Below, in pieces: positions 7,725-14,599 of a stretch of DNA of 15,940 nt. The DNA is from Acetobacteraceae bacterium (GTDB lineage Bacteria; Pseudomonadota; Alphaproteobacteria; Acetobacterales; Acetobacteraceae), in the NCBI GenBank assembly GCA_019689515.1, contig JADGHI010000029.1:1-15940 (forward strand), read 5' to 3'. Under the pieces are notes generated by a model, which was given only the letters and a program-made list of their open reading frames with translations, ran no database searches and was not told where the DNA came from. Made by a program: the position numbers and the translations under genes. Each line of letters starts with the position of its first letter. Position 1 is the stretch's first letter.

Positions 7725-8954
7725 TCAACGACTCGCTGCGGAGGCGGTGCTGATGGCGCCGGTGGGGGTGAGCTCGACCGTTTGCGGCTCGATCCTGCTG
7801 CCGGGGACGGCGCGCTGCAACCGGTTGACGACCACGCGGTCGTCCGCCTCCAGCCCCGTCTCGATGACGCGCAGCGTGCCGACGAGCTGCCCGGTCCGCA
7901 CCCGGCGTTGTTGCACGGTGTTGTTCTGGTCGAGCACGAGAACGTAACGCCCGCCCTGGTCGGTGCCCAGCGCCTGGTCGGGCACCAGTAGGGCGGTCCG
8001 GGCCTCGCCCATCGGGATGCGCAGGCGCAGGAAGGCGCCGGGGATCAGCCTCGCCCCTGCATTCTCGAAGACGGCGCGGACGGTGATGGTGCCGGTCGCC
8101 GTGTCGAATTGCGGCGTGATGTAGTCGAGCCTGCCCCGGTGCGGGTACCCCTCCTCGGTCATCAGCCCGGCCTCGACCGGGACATGGTCGAGATTGCGAG
8201 CCGTCCTGCCGTGGGCGGCCATCCGGGCGCGGATCTGCAGCGCGTCCTGCTCGCTGATGGTGAAGCTGGCATAGATGGGATCGACCTGCACCAGCGTCGC
8301 CAGTGTCGTCGGCCCGCCGACGCCGACCAGGCTGCCGACGGAGAACAGGTGCGCCGTGACGACGCCGTCGAAGGGCGCGGTCACCCTTGTGTAGCTCAGG
8401 TCGAGCTGGGCGAGCGTCACCCCCGCCTCCTGGCCCCGGATGGTGGCGCGCAGTCCGTCACGCTGGGCGCGCTGCTGGTCGACGGTGGACTGCGCCGCCC
8501 AGGAATCGCGGCCGAGCGTGACCTGGCGCTGTAGCTCCCGCTCCGCCTGCACAAGCTGCGCCTGGGAGTTCTCCAGGTTGGCTTGGGCCTGCTGCAGCTT
8601 CGCCTGGTACTCCGTCGGGTCGATCTGGAAGAGCAGATCGCCGCGCTTCACGAAGGCGCCGTCCCGGTAGCCGATCGAGACCAGGTACCCCGGCACTCTG
8701 GCGACGAGGTCCACCGACGCGACGGCGACGGCATTCCCGGTGGCCTCCAGATAGGGCGTGACGAGCTGCTGGAGCGGGCGGGCGACCGCGATCCGGGGCG
8801 TAGGAGGCGCGACGAGCGGGCTCTCCTCCTTGCAGCCGCCCAGCAACGCGACAGTCAGCAGGAAGGCGGCGCGGTGCGCAGGCGCACGGCGGCTACAGGC
8901 GGTGGCGTCCGTTCTGGCTCCAGGCTCCGCGTATCGCACCATGCGCCCGGCCAT
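7725..8954 (-). CDS. RND efflux periplasmic adaptor lipoprotein (membrane fusion protein)
   Basis: The protein has 409 residues, close to AcrA/MexA adaptors. A hydrophobic signal ends in the lipobox LGGC with Cys41. Lipoyl half-motifs are at about 80-115 (VDLVARVPGYL, DGAFVKRGDLLF) and about 195-215 (LSYTRVTAPFDGVV), flanking a helical hairpin rich in Gln/Ala/Glu (about 116-190). Beta-barrel and membrane-proximal domains follow, including the VDPIYASFTISEQD and PGAFLRLRI segments typical of the family. It should link the inner-membrane pump to an outer-membrane channel. ATG 8954 has GGGAGGGG just upstream. The 40-residue leader before Cys41 is longer than usual, and ATG 8942 is an in-frame alternative. 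It is the first gene of the minus-strand block, so the promoter should lie in 8955-9045. Confidence 0.93.
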   Translation of the reverse strand: MAGRMVRYAEPGARTDATACSRRAPAHRAAFLLTVALLGGCKEESPLVAPPTPRIAVARPLQQLVTPYLEATGNAVAVASVDLVARVPGYLVSIGYRDGAFVKRGDLLFQIDPTEYQAKLQQAQANLENSQAQLVQAERELQRQVTLGRDSWAAQSTVDQQRAQRDGLRATIRGQEAGVTLAQLDLSYTRVTAPFDGVVTAHLFSVGSLVGVGGPTTLATLVQVDPIYASFTISEQDALQIRARMAAHGRTARNLDHVPVEAGLMTEEGYPHRGRLDYITPQFDTATGTITVRAVFENAGARLIPGAFLRLRIPMGEARTALLVPDQALGTDQGGRYVLVLDQNNTVQQRRVRTGQLVGTLRVIETGLEADDRVVVNRLQRAVPGSRIEPQTVELTPTGAISTASAASR

Positions 8955-9004
8955 GTTCCCCTCCCAGGCGAAGCCGCGAGGAACGGCGCCTCCGCATCGT
9001 AATC

Positions 9005-9034
9005 AGTTTATCCGCCGCGCAACCGCCGTCGCAA
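9005..9034 (-). promoter_or_regulatory. Possible sigma70-like promoter of the efflux block
   Basis: On the minus strand TTGCGA (9034-9029) and TAAACT (9010-9005) are separated by 18 nt, each matching four of six consensus positions. A start near 8998 would leave a leader of about 45 nt before the adaptor ATG at 8954. The -35 box overlaps the end of the 12-bp palindrome. Spacing and position are good, the match is only partial, and alphaproteobacterial promoters are often weak matches. Confidence 0.4.
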
Positions 9035-9043
9035 ATTAATTTG
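9032..9043. promoter_or_regulatory. Perfect 12-bp AT-rich palindrome, candidate operator
   Basis: CAAATTAATTTG reads identically on both strands and is very AT-rich for this DNA. It touches the predicted -35 box of the efflux block, the usual place for a repressor such as a TetR- or MarR-family protein. No regulator gene is encoded in the window, so the binding protein is unknown and the operator role is inferred. Confidence 0.45.
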
Positions 9044-9221
9044 TTCGGGGCAGGTATCGAGACATTGTTATCACCGCATCGGCCGGACCGGACCGCGTCA
9101 TTTCGGCTGAAACGAGGATGCCTGGGTCCGCCTCCGGAACCCCGGCGCGCAGGAGAGACGTATCTTGGGCGTGGAAGGAGCAGCCGAGAGTCGCCCAACC
9201 CATACGCCGCCGTTGCCGCAT

Positions 9222-9226
9222 GGAGG
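9222..9226 (+). promoter_or_regulatory. Strong Shine-Dalgarno before an in-frame upstream ATG of the DUF4239 gene
   Basis: GGAGG at 9222-9226 stands 6 nt before ATG 9233, which is in frame with the DUF4239 coding region. Starting there would add 52 residues, rich in Arg, Gly and Cys, before the first membrane helix. Compare the weaker GGGAGC at about 9373-9378 before ATG 9389. The site makes the true start uncertain. Confidence 0.4.
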
Positions 9227-9388
9227 ACAGGCATGGCCAAACGGCGCCTACTCCGCACGGGCGACCTCGCAGGTTTTTTGGCCCGCGCCCCCGGCTCGTG
9301 TGACGGTTGCGGTACGATCAGCGGCTGGCAGTCCCGCGCGCGGACCGGGCGAACGGCGGGCTGCAGCACTTCGGGAGCGGCGGCACCC

Positions 9389-10204
9389 ATGGACCTGAGC
9401 CTCCATCTCGTCGCCCTTCCGCTCTGGGTGTCAGGGCCATTGCTGGTCGGGGGCCCGACGGCGGCCGCAGCGCTCGGGCCTCTGCTGGTGCGCCGGTACG
9501 TCGCGCTCGAACGGCTCTCGACCAACAACGAGGTGGCGGGCTTCAAATTCGCCACGCTGGGCGTCGTCTACGCCGTCCTGCTCGCCTTCGCCGTGATCGT
9601 CGTCTGGGAGAAATTCCGCGATGCCGAGAGTGCCGTCGCGCATGAGGCCGGCGCAGTCGCGGCGTTGTACCGGCTCTCGGGCGGCCTCGACTCCGACGCG
9701 CGGGCGACGTTGCGCACCGAGCTCGCGCGGTACATCCGCACCGTCGTCGCCGATGATTTTCCGGCGATGGCCCGAGGCAGGGGGAGCGGCGCGGCCGCCC
9801 GCGCCCTGACGGAGGTCTACGGCGCCGTCATTGCCCATGACGCGGCCGGCATTCGGGGCGAGGCGCTCCGGGCCGAGATGCTCGACCAGCTGGACCAGGT
9901 GACGCGGGCCAGGCGGCAGAGGCTGGTCCTCGCTTCCGGCGTCGTGCCGGGGATCATATGGCTCGTGCTCTTCGGCGGTGCCGTCCTGACGATCGTCTTC
10001 ACCTTCTTCTTCGGGACCGAGAACCTGCACGCGCAAGTGTGGATGACGGTGATGCTGGCGCTGATGGTCTGCACTGCCTTGTTCGTGGTTGTGGCGGTTG
10101 ACCATCCGTTCACCGGATCCGTGCGGGTGACCGCGGAGGCGCTGGAGGCGGTGCTGGACGCCTTCAGCGACGGTCCGGCCCCGGGCGCCTCCGTCGCCCG
10201 GTGA
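9389..10204 (+). CDS. DUF4239 (bestrophin-like) membrane protein
   Basis: The protein has 271 residues with four predicted membrane helices. These lie at about 8-32 (LVALPLWVSGPLLVGG), 50-72 (TLGVVYAVLLAFAVIVVW), 185-210 (VVPGIIWLVLFGGAVL) and 219-239. A soluble helical region of about 110 residues lies between helices two and three. The EKFRDAESAVAHEAGAVAAL segment after helix two and the DHPFTGSVRV motif near the C-terminus are hallmarks of DUF4239, a family distantly compared with bestrophin channels whose function is not established. ATG 9389 was chosen because relatives begin just before the first helix. ATG 9233, with a better ribosome site, would add a 52-residue leader without resemblance to the family. 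The gene is divergent from the efflux block and convergent with urtE, so it is probably transcribed alone. Confidence 0.85.
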   Translation: MDLSLHLVALPLWVSGPLLVGGPTAAAALGPLLVRRYVALERLSTNNEVAGFKFATLGVVYAVLLAFAVIVVWEKFRDAESAVAHEAGAVAALYRLSGGLDSDARATLRTELARYIRTVVADDFPAMARGRGSGAAARALTEVYGAVIAHDAAGIRGEALRAEMLDQLDQVTRARRQRLVLASGVVPGIIWLVLFGGAVLTIVFTFFFGTENLHAQVWMTVMLALMVCTALFVVVAVDHPFTGSVRVTAEALEAVLDAFSDGPAPGASVAR

Positions 10205-10212
10205 TGAGGGCC

Positions 10213-10248
10213 GCCGCCTGTGACGTACGGTGCCGTACCGGGTGCGGC
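10213..10248. terminator. Imperfect hairpin between convergent genes
   Basis: GCCGC (10213-10217) pairs with GCGGC (10244-10248). Inside it GTACGG (10225-10230) pairs with CCGTAC (10233-10238), with internal loops of 7 and 5 nt. It begins 8 nt after the DUF4239 stop, where a terminator is expected, and could also serve the oncoming urt transcript. No U-tract follows on either strand. The rest of 10205-10441 shows no gene that I can support. Confidence 0.35.
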
Positions 10249-10441
10249 AGGAGACCGGCGGGCAGCCGAGCGGCGGGAGGAGTGGAGCGCCGGCGACTCC
10301 TTGCACCTCATTGCGGAGGAGCTGGAGTGGGTAGAGGCCGAGGTGGATGGACCGCGCTGTCGGGTTTGACCGCGCCGATGCAGCTCCGGATGGATGCCCG
10401 GAATTGCACCAGGCGTCGGACAGAGATGTCCCCCGGCTCAC

Positions 10442-11137
10442 TCAGACGGTGAGGAGCCTGCGCACCGACGCCTCGTCCAGCGAGTCCACGGGGCCGCTCA
10501 GCGCGACCTCGCCGCGCACCATCACCGCGACCGTGTCGGCGAGGCTGCGGGCGAACTCGTAGTACTGCTCCACCAGCACCACCGCGAGGCCGCGCGCACG
10601 GGCGAGGTGCTCGATCACGCGCGCGATATCCTTGATGACGGAGGGCTGAATGCCCTCGGTCGGCTCGTCGAGGATCAGCAGCCGCGACCGCGCGGTGAGC
10701 GCGCGCGCGATGGCGAGCTGCTGCTGCTGGCCGCCGGAGAGGTCGCCGCCGCGCCGGCGGAGGAAGCGGCGCAGGATCGGGAAGAGCTCGAACACTTCCT
10801 CCGGCACGCCCCGCGCGCCGCGCGGCGCGGCGGCGAGGGCGGTCTCCAGGTTCTCCTGCACGGTAAGGAAGGGGAAGATCTCGCGCCCCTGCGGGACGTA
10901 GCCGATCCCGGCGCGTGCACGCTCCGCCGGCGGCAGGGCGGTGATGTCCCGGCCCTCCCAGGTGATGCGCCCGCCCTGCACACGCTCCAGCCCGACGATC
11001 GCGCGCATCAGGCTAGACTTGCCCACGCCATTGCGGCCGAGCACGCAGGTGATGCGCCCCGCCTCCGCGCTGAGATCCACGCCGCGCAGGCAGCGGCTGG
11101 CGCCGTAGGAGAGGTCGAGGCCGCGCACGTCGAGCAT
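10442..11137 (-). CDS. urtE: Urea ABC transporter ATP-binding protein UrtE
   Basis: The protein has 231 residues, the usual UrtE length. It carries Walker A GRNGVGKS (34-41), Q-loop Gln83, signature LSGGQ (133-137) and Walker B LLILDEP (153-159). The switch histidine is replaced by Gln in VEQYYEFA (189-196), a normal and telling feature of UrtE and the related LivF. It is one of two ATPases that power urea import at the cytoplasmic face of UrtBC. It is separated by only 3 nt from urtD upstream and is the last gene of the operon in this window. Many genomes place urease genes next, but here a convergent membrane-protein gene follows. The call rests on sequence plus position after urtD; a generic LivF is the only close alternative. 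Confidence 0.93.
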   Translation of the reverse strand: MLDVRGLDLSYGASRCLRGVDLSAEAGRITCVLGRNGVGKSSLMRAIVGLERVQGGRITWEGRDITALPPAERARAGIGYVPQGREIFPFLTVQENLETALAAAPRGARGVPEEVFELFPILRRFLRRRGGDLSGGQQQQLAIARALTARSRLLILDEPTEGIQPSVIKDIARVIEHLARARGLAVVLVEQYYEFARSLADTVAVMVRGEVALSGPVDSLDEASVRRLLTV

Positions 11138-11140
11138 GGA

Positions 11141-11890
11141 TCAGCGCCCCAGATAGACCTCGATGACGCGCGGGTCGTTCTGCACCTGGTCGATCGGCCC
11201 CTCGGACAGCACGGAGCCCTCGTGCAGGACCGTGACCTTGCGGCCGAGCGCACGGACGAATTCGAGGTCGTGCTCCACCACGACCACGCTCCGCCCTCCC
11301 TCGGCGATGCGGCGGAGCAGCGTGGCCGTGTGCTCCGTCTCCTGGTCGGTCATGCCGGCGACGGGCTCGTCCACCAGCAGCAGCTCCGGGTCCTGCATCA
11401 GCAGCATGCCGATCTCCAGCCATTGCCGCTGGCCGTGGGACAGCACCCCGGCACGGTCGCGCGCGCGGGCGGCGAGGCCGATTTCCTCGAGCGTGGCCTC
11501 GATGCGGCGGCGCGCCTCGCCGGTCAGCATCCAGCGCAGGCACGCGACGGGGCCGCGCGGCGCCTTCAGCGCCAGCTCCAGGTTCTCGAACACGGTGAGC
11601 GCGTCGAAGACGGTGGGCTTCTGGAACTTCCGTCCGATGCCGAGATTGGCGATCGCGGCCTCGTCCAGCTGCGTCAGATCGTGGTCGCCGAACCGGACGG
11701 TGCCGCTCGTCGGGCGTGTCTTGCCGGTGATGACGTCCATCATCGTCGTCTTGCCGGCGCCGTTCGGGCCGATGACGGCGCGCAGCTCGCCAGGGTCCAC
11801 GACGAGGGAGAGGTCATTCAGCGCGCGGAATCCGTCGAAGACGACGGAGACGCCGTCGAGGTAGAGGACGGGCGGCGCGGCGCTGCTCAT
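11141..11890 (-). CDS. urtD: Urea ABC transporter ATP-binding protein UrtD
   Basis: The protein has 249 residues. Motifs are Walker A GPNGAGKT (41-48), Q-loop Gln90 in GRKFQKPTVF, signature LSHGQ (150-154), Walker B LLLVDEP (170-176) and switch His207 in VVVEHDLEF. The FQKPTVFDALTVFENLELAL stretch and the LSHGQRQWLEIGMLL signature are typical of UrtD rather than LivG. It should pair with UrtE to hydrolyse ATP for urea import. ATG 11890 overlaps the urtC stop by 4 nt (ATGA), fixing the start by coupling. The frame stays open far upstream through urtC, but that part is a high-GC shadow without domains. Confidence 0.94.
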   Translation of the reverse strand: MSSAAPPVLYLDGVSVVFDGFRALNDLSLVVDPGELRAVIGPNGAGKTTMMDVITGKTRPTSGTVRFGDHDLTQLDEAAIANLGIGRKFQKPTVFDALTVFENLELALKAPRGPVACLRWMLTGEARRRIEATLEEIGLAARARDRAGVLSHGQRQWLEIGMLLMQDPELLLVDEPVAGMTDQETEHTATLLRRIAEGGRSVVVVEHDLEFVRALGRKVTVLHEGSVLSEGPIDQVQNDPRVIEVYLGR

Positions 11891-12990
11891 GGCTCGCGCC
11901 TCCGGAACAGGCCAGCGAGGCCGCGCGGCAGGAACAGGGTGACGGCGATGAAGAGACCGCCGAGGACGAAAAGCCAGAGGTCCGGCGCCACCGAGGTGAG
12001 CCAGGTCTTCAGTGCGTTCACGGAGAAGGCGCCGAGCGCCGCACCGACCAGCGTGCCGCGGCCGCCCACGGCCACCCAGATCACCGCCTCGATCGAGTTG
12101 CCGGGAGAGAACTCGCCCGGGTTGATGATGCCGACCTGCGGCACGTAAAGCGCGCCGGCAAGCCCGGCGAGCATGGCGGAGAGCACGAAGACGAACAGCT
12201 TGTGCGCCGTGACGTCGTAGCCGAGGAAACGCACACGGCTCTCCGCGTCGCGGATCGCGACCAGCACGCGGCCGAGCTTGGAGCCGGCGACGCGGCGGCA
12301 GAGCCAGAGCGCGCCGGCGAGCCCGGCCAGCGAGGCATAGAACAGCGCCGCCCGCGCCTCCGGTGTGTGCAGCGGCAGGCCGAGCAGCTCCTTGAAGTCG
12401 GTGAAGCCGTTGTTGCCGCCGAAGCCCATGTCGTTGCGGAAGAAGGCGAGCATCAGCGCGTAGGTCATCGCCTGCGTGATGATCGAGAAGTAGACGCCGG
12501 TGATGCGCGAGCGGAAGGCAAGGTAGCCCACCACCGCGGCCAGCGCGCCCGGCACGAGCAGGGCCATCGCGAAGGCGAAGGCGAAGTGGTCGAAGCCCCA
12601 CCAGTACCAGGGCAGCTCCCGCCAGCCGAGGAACACCATGAAGTCGGGCAGGACTGGGTGGCCATAGACGCCGCGGTCGCCGATCAGGCGCATCAGGTGC
12701 ATGCCGATCGCGTAGCCACCGAGCGCGAAGAAGGCGCCGTGGCCGAGGCTCAGGATGCCCGCATAGCCCCAGATCAGGTCGATCGCCAGGGCGAGGATCG
12801 CGTAGCAGATCCACTTGCCCGTGACGGACACCGCGAAATCCGAGACATGCAGCGCGCTGTCCGGGGGCAGCCGGTTGAGGATGGGCAGCAGGGCGAGCAG
12901 CAGCAGCGCGCCGAGGATCACGGCGCGCAGGCCGACCCGCGCCGCCGGAAGCGCCGGGTGGGCGGCGGTGGTGGTGGTCGTCACGCTCAT
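11887..12990 (-). CDS. urtC: Urea ABC transporter permease UrtC
   Basis: The protein has 367 residues, mostly membrane helices, belonging to the LivM/UrtC branched-chain-type permease family. Visible landmarks are a short polar N-terminus, a first helix around 20-40, the segment DLIWGYAGILSLGHGAFFALGGY (about 70-92) characteristic of the family, FFRNDMGFGGNNGFTDFKE in a periplasmic loop, a GRVLVAIRDAESRVRFLGYD cytoplasmic EAA-like loop, and a closing LFLPRGLAGL. It forms the urea channel with UrtB in the inner membrane. It overlaps both neighbours by 4 nt (urtB stop and urtD start), indicating a tightly coupled operon. No broken motif was seen. Confidence 0.94.
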   Translation of the reverse strand: MSVTTTTTAAHPALPAARVGLRAVILGALLLLALLPILNRLPPDSALHVSDFAVSVTGKWICYAILALAIDLIWGYAGILSLGHGAFFALGGYAIGMHLMRLIGDRGVYGHPVLPDFMVFLGWRELPWYWWGFDHFAFAFAMALLVPGALAAVVGYLAFRSRITGVYFSIITQAMTYALMLAFFRNDMGFGGNNGFTDFKELLGLPLHTPEARAALFYASLAGLAGALWLCRRVAGSKLGRVLVAIRDAESRVRFLGYDVTAHKLFVFVLSAMLAGLAGALYVPQVGIINPGEFSPGNSIEAVIWVAVGGRGTLVGAALGAFSVNALKTWLTSVAPDLWLFVLGGLFIAVTLFLPRGLAGLFRRREP

Positions 12991-14561
12991 GCCTCCGCGG
13001 CCCGCCCCTTAAGCGCGTAGAGGCCGCGCGGCCGGCGCTGGATGAACAGCATGATCGCGACCAGGACGGCGATCTTCGCCAGCACCGCGCCCGCATAGGG
13101 CTCCAGCACCTTGTTGACGACGCCGAGCGTCATCGCGCCGACCAGCGTGCCGGCCAGGCTGCCCACACCGCCGAACACCACCACCATGAAGCTGTCCACG
13201 ATGTAGCCCGTGCCGAGATTGGGCGAGACGTTGTCGATCTGCGACAGCGCCACCCCCGCCACGCCGGCGATGCCGGAGCCGAAGGCGAAGGTCAGCGCGT
13301 CCACGCGGCCGCTCCGGATGCCCATGGTGCTGGCGATGCGGCGGTTCTGGGTAACGGCGCGCATCTCCAGTCCGAAGCGGGTGAAGCGGATGGCCGCGAC
13401 CGTCAGGCCGAGGACAGCCAGGCCGAACAGGATGATCCAGAGCCGGTTCTGCGTCACCATGACGCCGCCCGGCAGTGTCAGCGTGCCCTGCATCCAGCCG
13501 GGGCTGGAGACCTCGCGGTTCTGCGCGCCGAAGAGCAGGCGCACCGCCTGCTGGAGGATCATGCCGACGCCGAAGGTCATCAGCAGCGTCTCCAGCGGCC
13601 GACCGTAGAGATGGCGGATCAGCCCGCGCTCCAGCACAGCACCGACGGCAGCGGCGACGAGGAAGGCCGCCGGGATCGAGAGCGGCAGATAGGCGGGCAG
13701 CAGCCAGGGCGCGTGGGTCCGGCAGACCTCCTGCACCGCCCAGGCGGTGTAGGCGCCGAGCATCACCATCTCGCCATGCGCCATGTTGATCACGCCCATC
13801 ACGCCGAAGGTCACGGCGAGGCCAAGCGCGGCGAGCAGCAACACGGAGCCGAGCGAGAGGCCCTGGAACAGCGTCTCCGCCGCACGGCGCAGCGCCAGGC
13901 GCCGGTCGATCGCCGCCACCGCGGCATCCACCTCCGGCGCGAGCGCGGGGTCGGCGGCGCGTGCCTCGAGCAGCATGGCGCGGGCGTCGTCCGAGCCGGT
14001 CGCGGCGAGCGCCTCCACGCCGGCACGGCGCGTCGCGGGATCGGGTGCGGCGAGGCGCGAGGCAGCGAGAGCGAGCTCCATCCGCGCCCGCACCTGCGGC
14101 TGGTCCTCGCGCGCGAGCGCCGCTTCCAGCAAGGCAATGTTCTCCGCGCTGCGGCTGCGGAACACGGCCTCGGCCGCGGCCAGCCGCTCCCCCGGATCGG
14201 GCGAGACCAGCTGGAGCCGGCCAAGTGCGCCGCGCAGCGCTGCGCGGACGCGGTTGTTGATGCGCACGGGCTCCGCACCCGTCGCCTCCGCAGGCGCGCC
14301 GGTCGCAGCGTCCGACACCGCGTCGCCTTCGCCCCGCACGAGCAGCGCGCCGTCGGGGCGCTTCAGCAGCCTGCCCTCGGCGAGGGCGCGCAGCACGGGC
14401 AGCGCGCGCGGATCACCGGTGGCGCCCAAGCGCTCCACCGCCGTCGCCTGCGCGGCGAAGCCGCCGGCAAGGCCGGGCAGCGCGGCGAGGAACGCGTCCT
14501 GCGCCGCCGCGGGCAGTGCCGCGGCGACCAGGATCAGCAAGGCGACGAGGAGCCTTCGCAT
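12987..14561 (-). CDS. urtB: Urea ABC transporter permease UrtB with long N-terminal periplasmic region
   Basis: The protein has 524 residues. A Sec signal (MRRLLVALLILVAAALPAAA) is followed by about 195 soluble residues made of Ala/Leu/Arg-rich helical pairs that look like HEAT-type repeats. The LivH-type permease domain begins near 230 (LFQGLSLGSVLLLAALGLAV), with the family motif NMAHGEMVMLGAY and a C-terminal FIQRRPRGLYALKGR. Proteobacterial UrtB proteins commonly carry this extra N-terminal region; LivH, at about 300 residues, does not. ATG 14561 gives a clean signal peptide. An in-frame GTG at 14579 with GAAGGGAAGGG upstream has the better ribosome site and would add six residues. The gene starts 38 nt after urtA and overlaps urtC. 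The 890-residue open frame running back through urtA is not a gene. Confidence 0.92.
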   Translation of the reverse strand: MRRLLVALLILVAAALPAAAQDAFLAALPGLAGGFAAQATAVERLGATGDPRALPVLRALAEGRLLKRPDGALLVRGEGDAVSDAATGAPAEATGAEPVRINNRVRAALRGALGRLQLVSPDPGERLAAAEAVFRSRSAENIALLEAALAREDQPQVRARMELALAASRLAAPDPATRRAGVEALAATGSDDARAMLLEARAADPALAPEVDAAVAAIDRRLALRRAAETLFQGLSLGSVLLLAALGLAVTFGVMGVINMAHGEMVMLGAYTAWAVQEVCRTHAPWLLPAYLPLSIPAAFLVAAAVGAVLERGLIRHLYGRPLETLLMTFGVGMILQQAVRLLFGAQNREVSSPGWMQGTLTLPGGVMVTQNRLWIILFGLAVLGLTVAAIRFTRFGLEMRAVTQNRRIASTMGIRSGRVDALTFAFGSGIAGVAGVALSQIDNVSPNLGTGYIVDSFMVVVFGGVGSLAGTLVGAMTLGVVNKVLEPYAGAVLAKIAVLVAIMLFIQRRPRGLYALKGRAAEA

Positions 14562-14599
14562 GGCAATCGCGCGCGGCACCGCCCTTCCCTTCGCTCGCG

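Larger units (their letters stand above)
8955..9388. other. Divergent intergenic region between efflux block and DUF4239 gene
   Basis: This 434-nt stretch lacks a convincing gene: the short ORFs here have no recognisable motif and disagree with each other in frame. It holds the ribosome binding site of the adaptor gene next to 8955, an AT-rich patch at about 9001-9075 unlike the rest of the window, a perfect 12-bp palindrome, and an isolated T6 run at 9275-9280. Both flanking genes point away from it, so at least two promoters are expected. Confidence 0.6.

Noticed and set aside
6420..7991. 523-codon plus-strand ORF opposite the RND pump
   Set aside because: Antisense shadow of a highly conserved pump gene; Asp/Arg/His-rich without recognisable structure.
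9267..9281. Possible terminator with a T6 run (ACCT-CGC-AGGT then Ts) upstream of the DUF4239 gene
   Set aside because: The stem is only 4 bp with a 3-nt loop, too weak to call, though the T run is unusual here.
10394..12148. 584-codon plus-strand ORF opposite urtE and urtD
   Set aside because: Both opposite-strand genes have complete ABC motifs; this translation is His/Arg/Asp-rich with no domain.
11891..13096. Upstream extension of the urtD frame through urtC
   Set aside because: The part before ATG 11890 is an out-of-frame reading of urtC, low in domain content, and the 4-nt overlap fixes the true urtD start.
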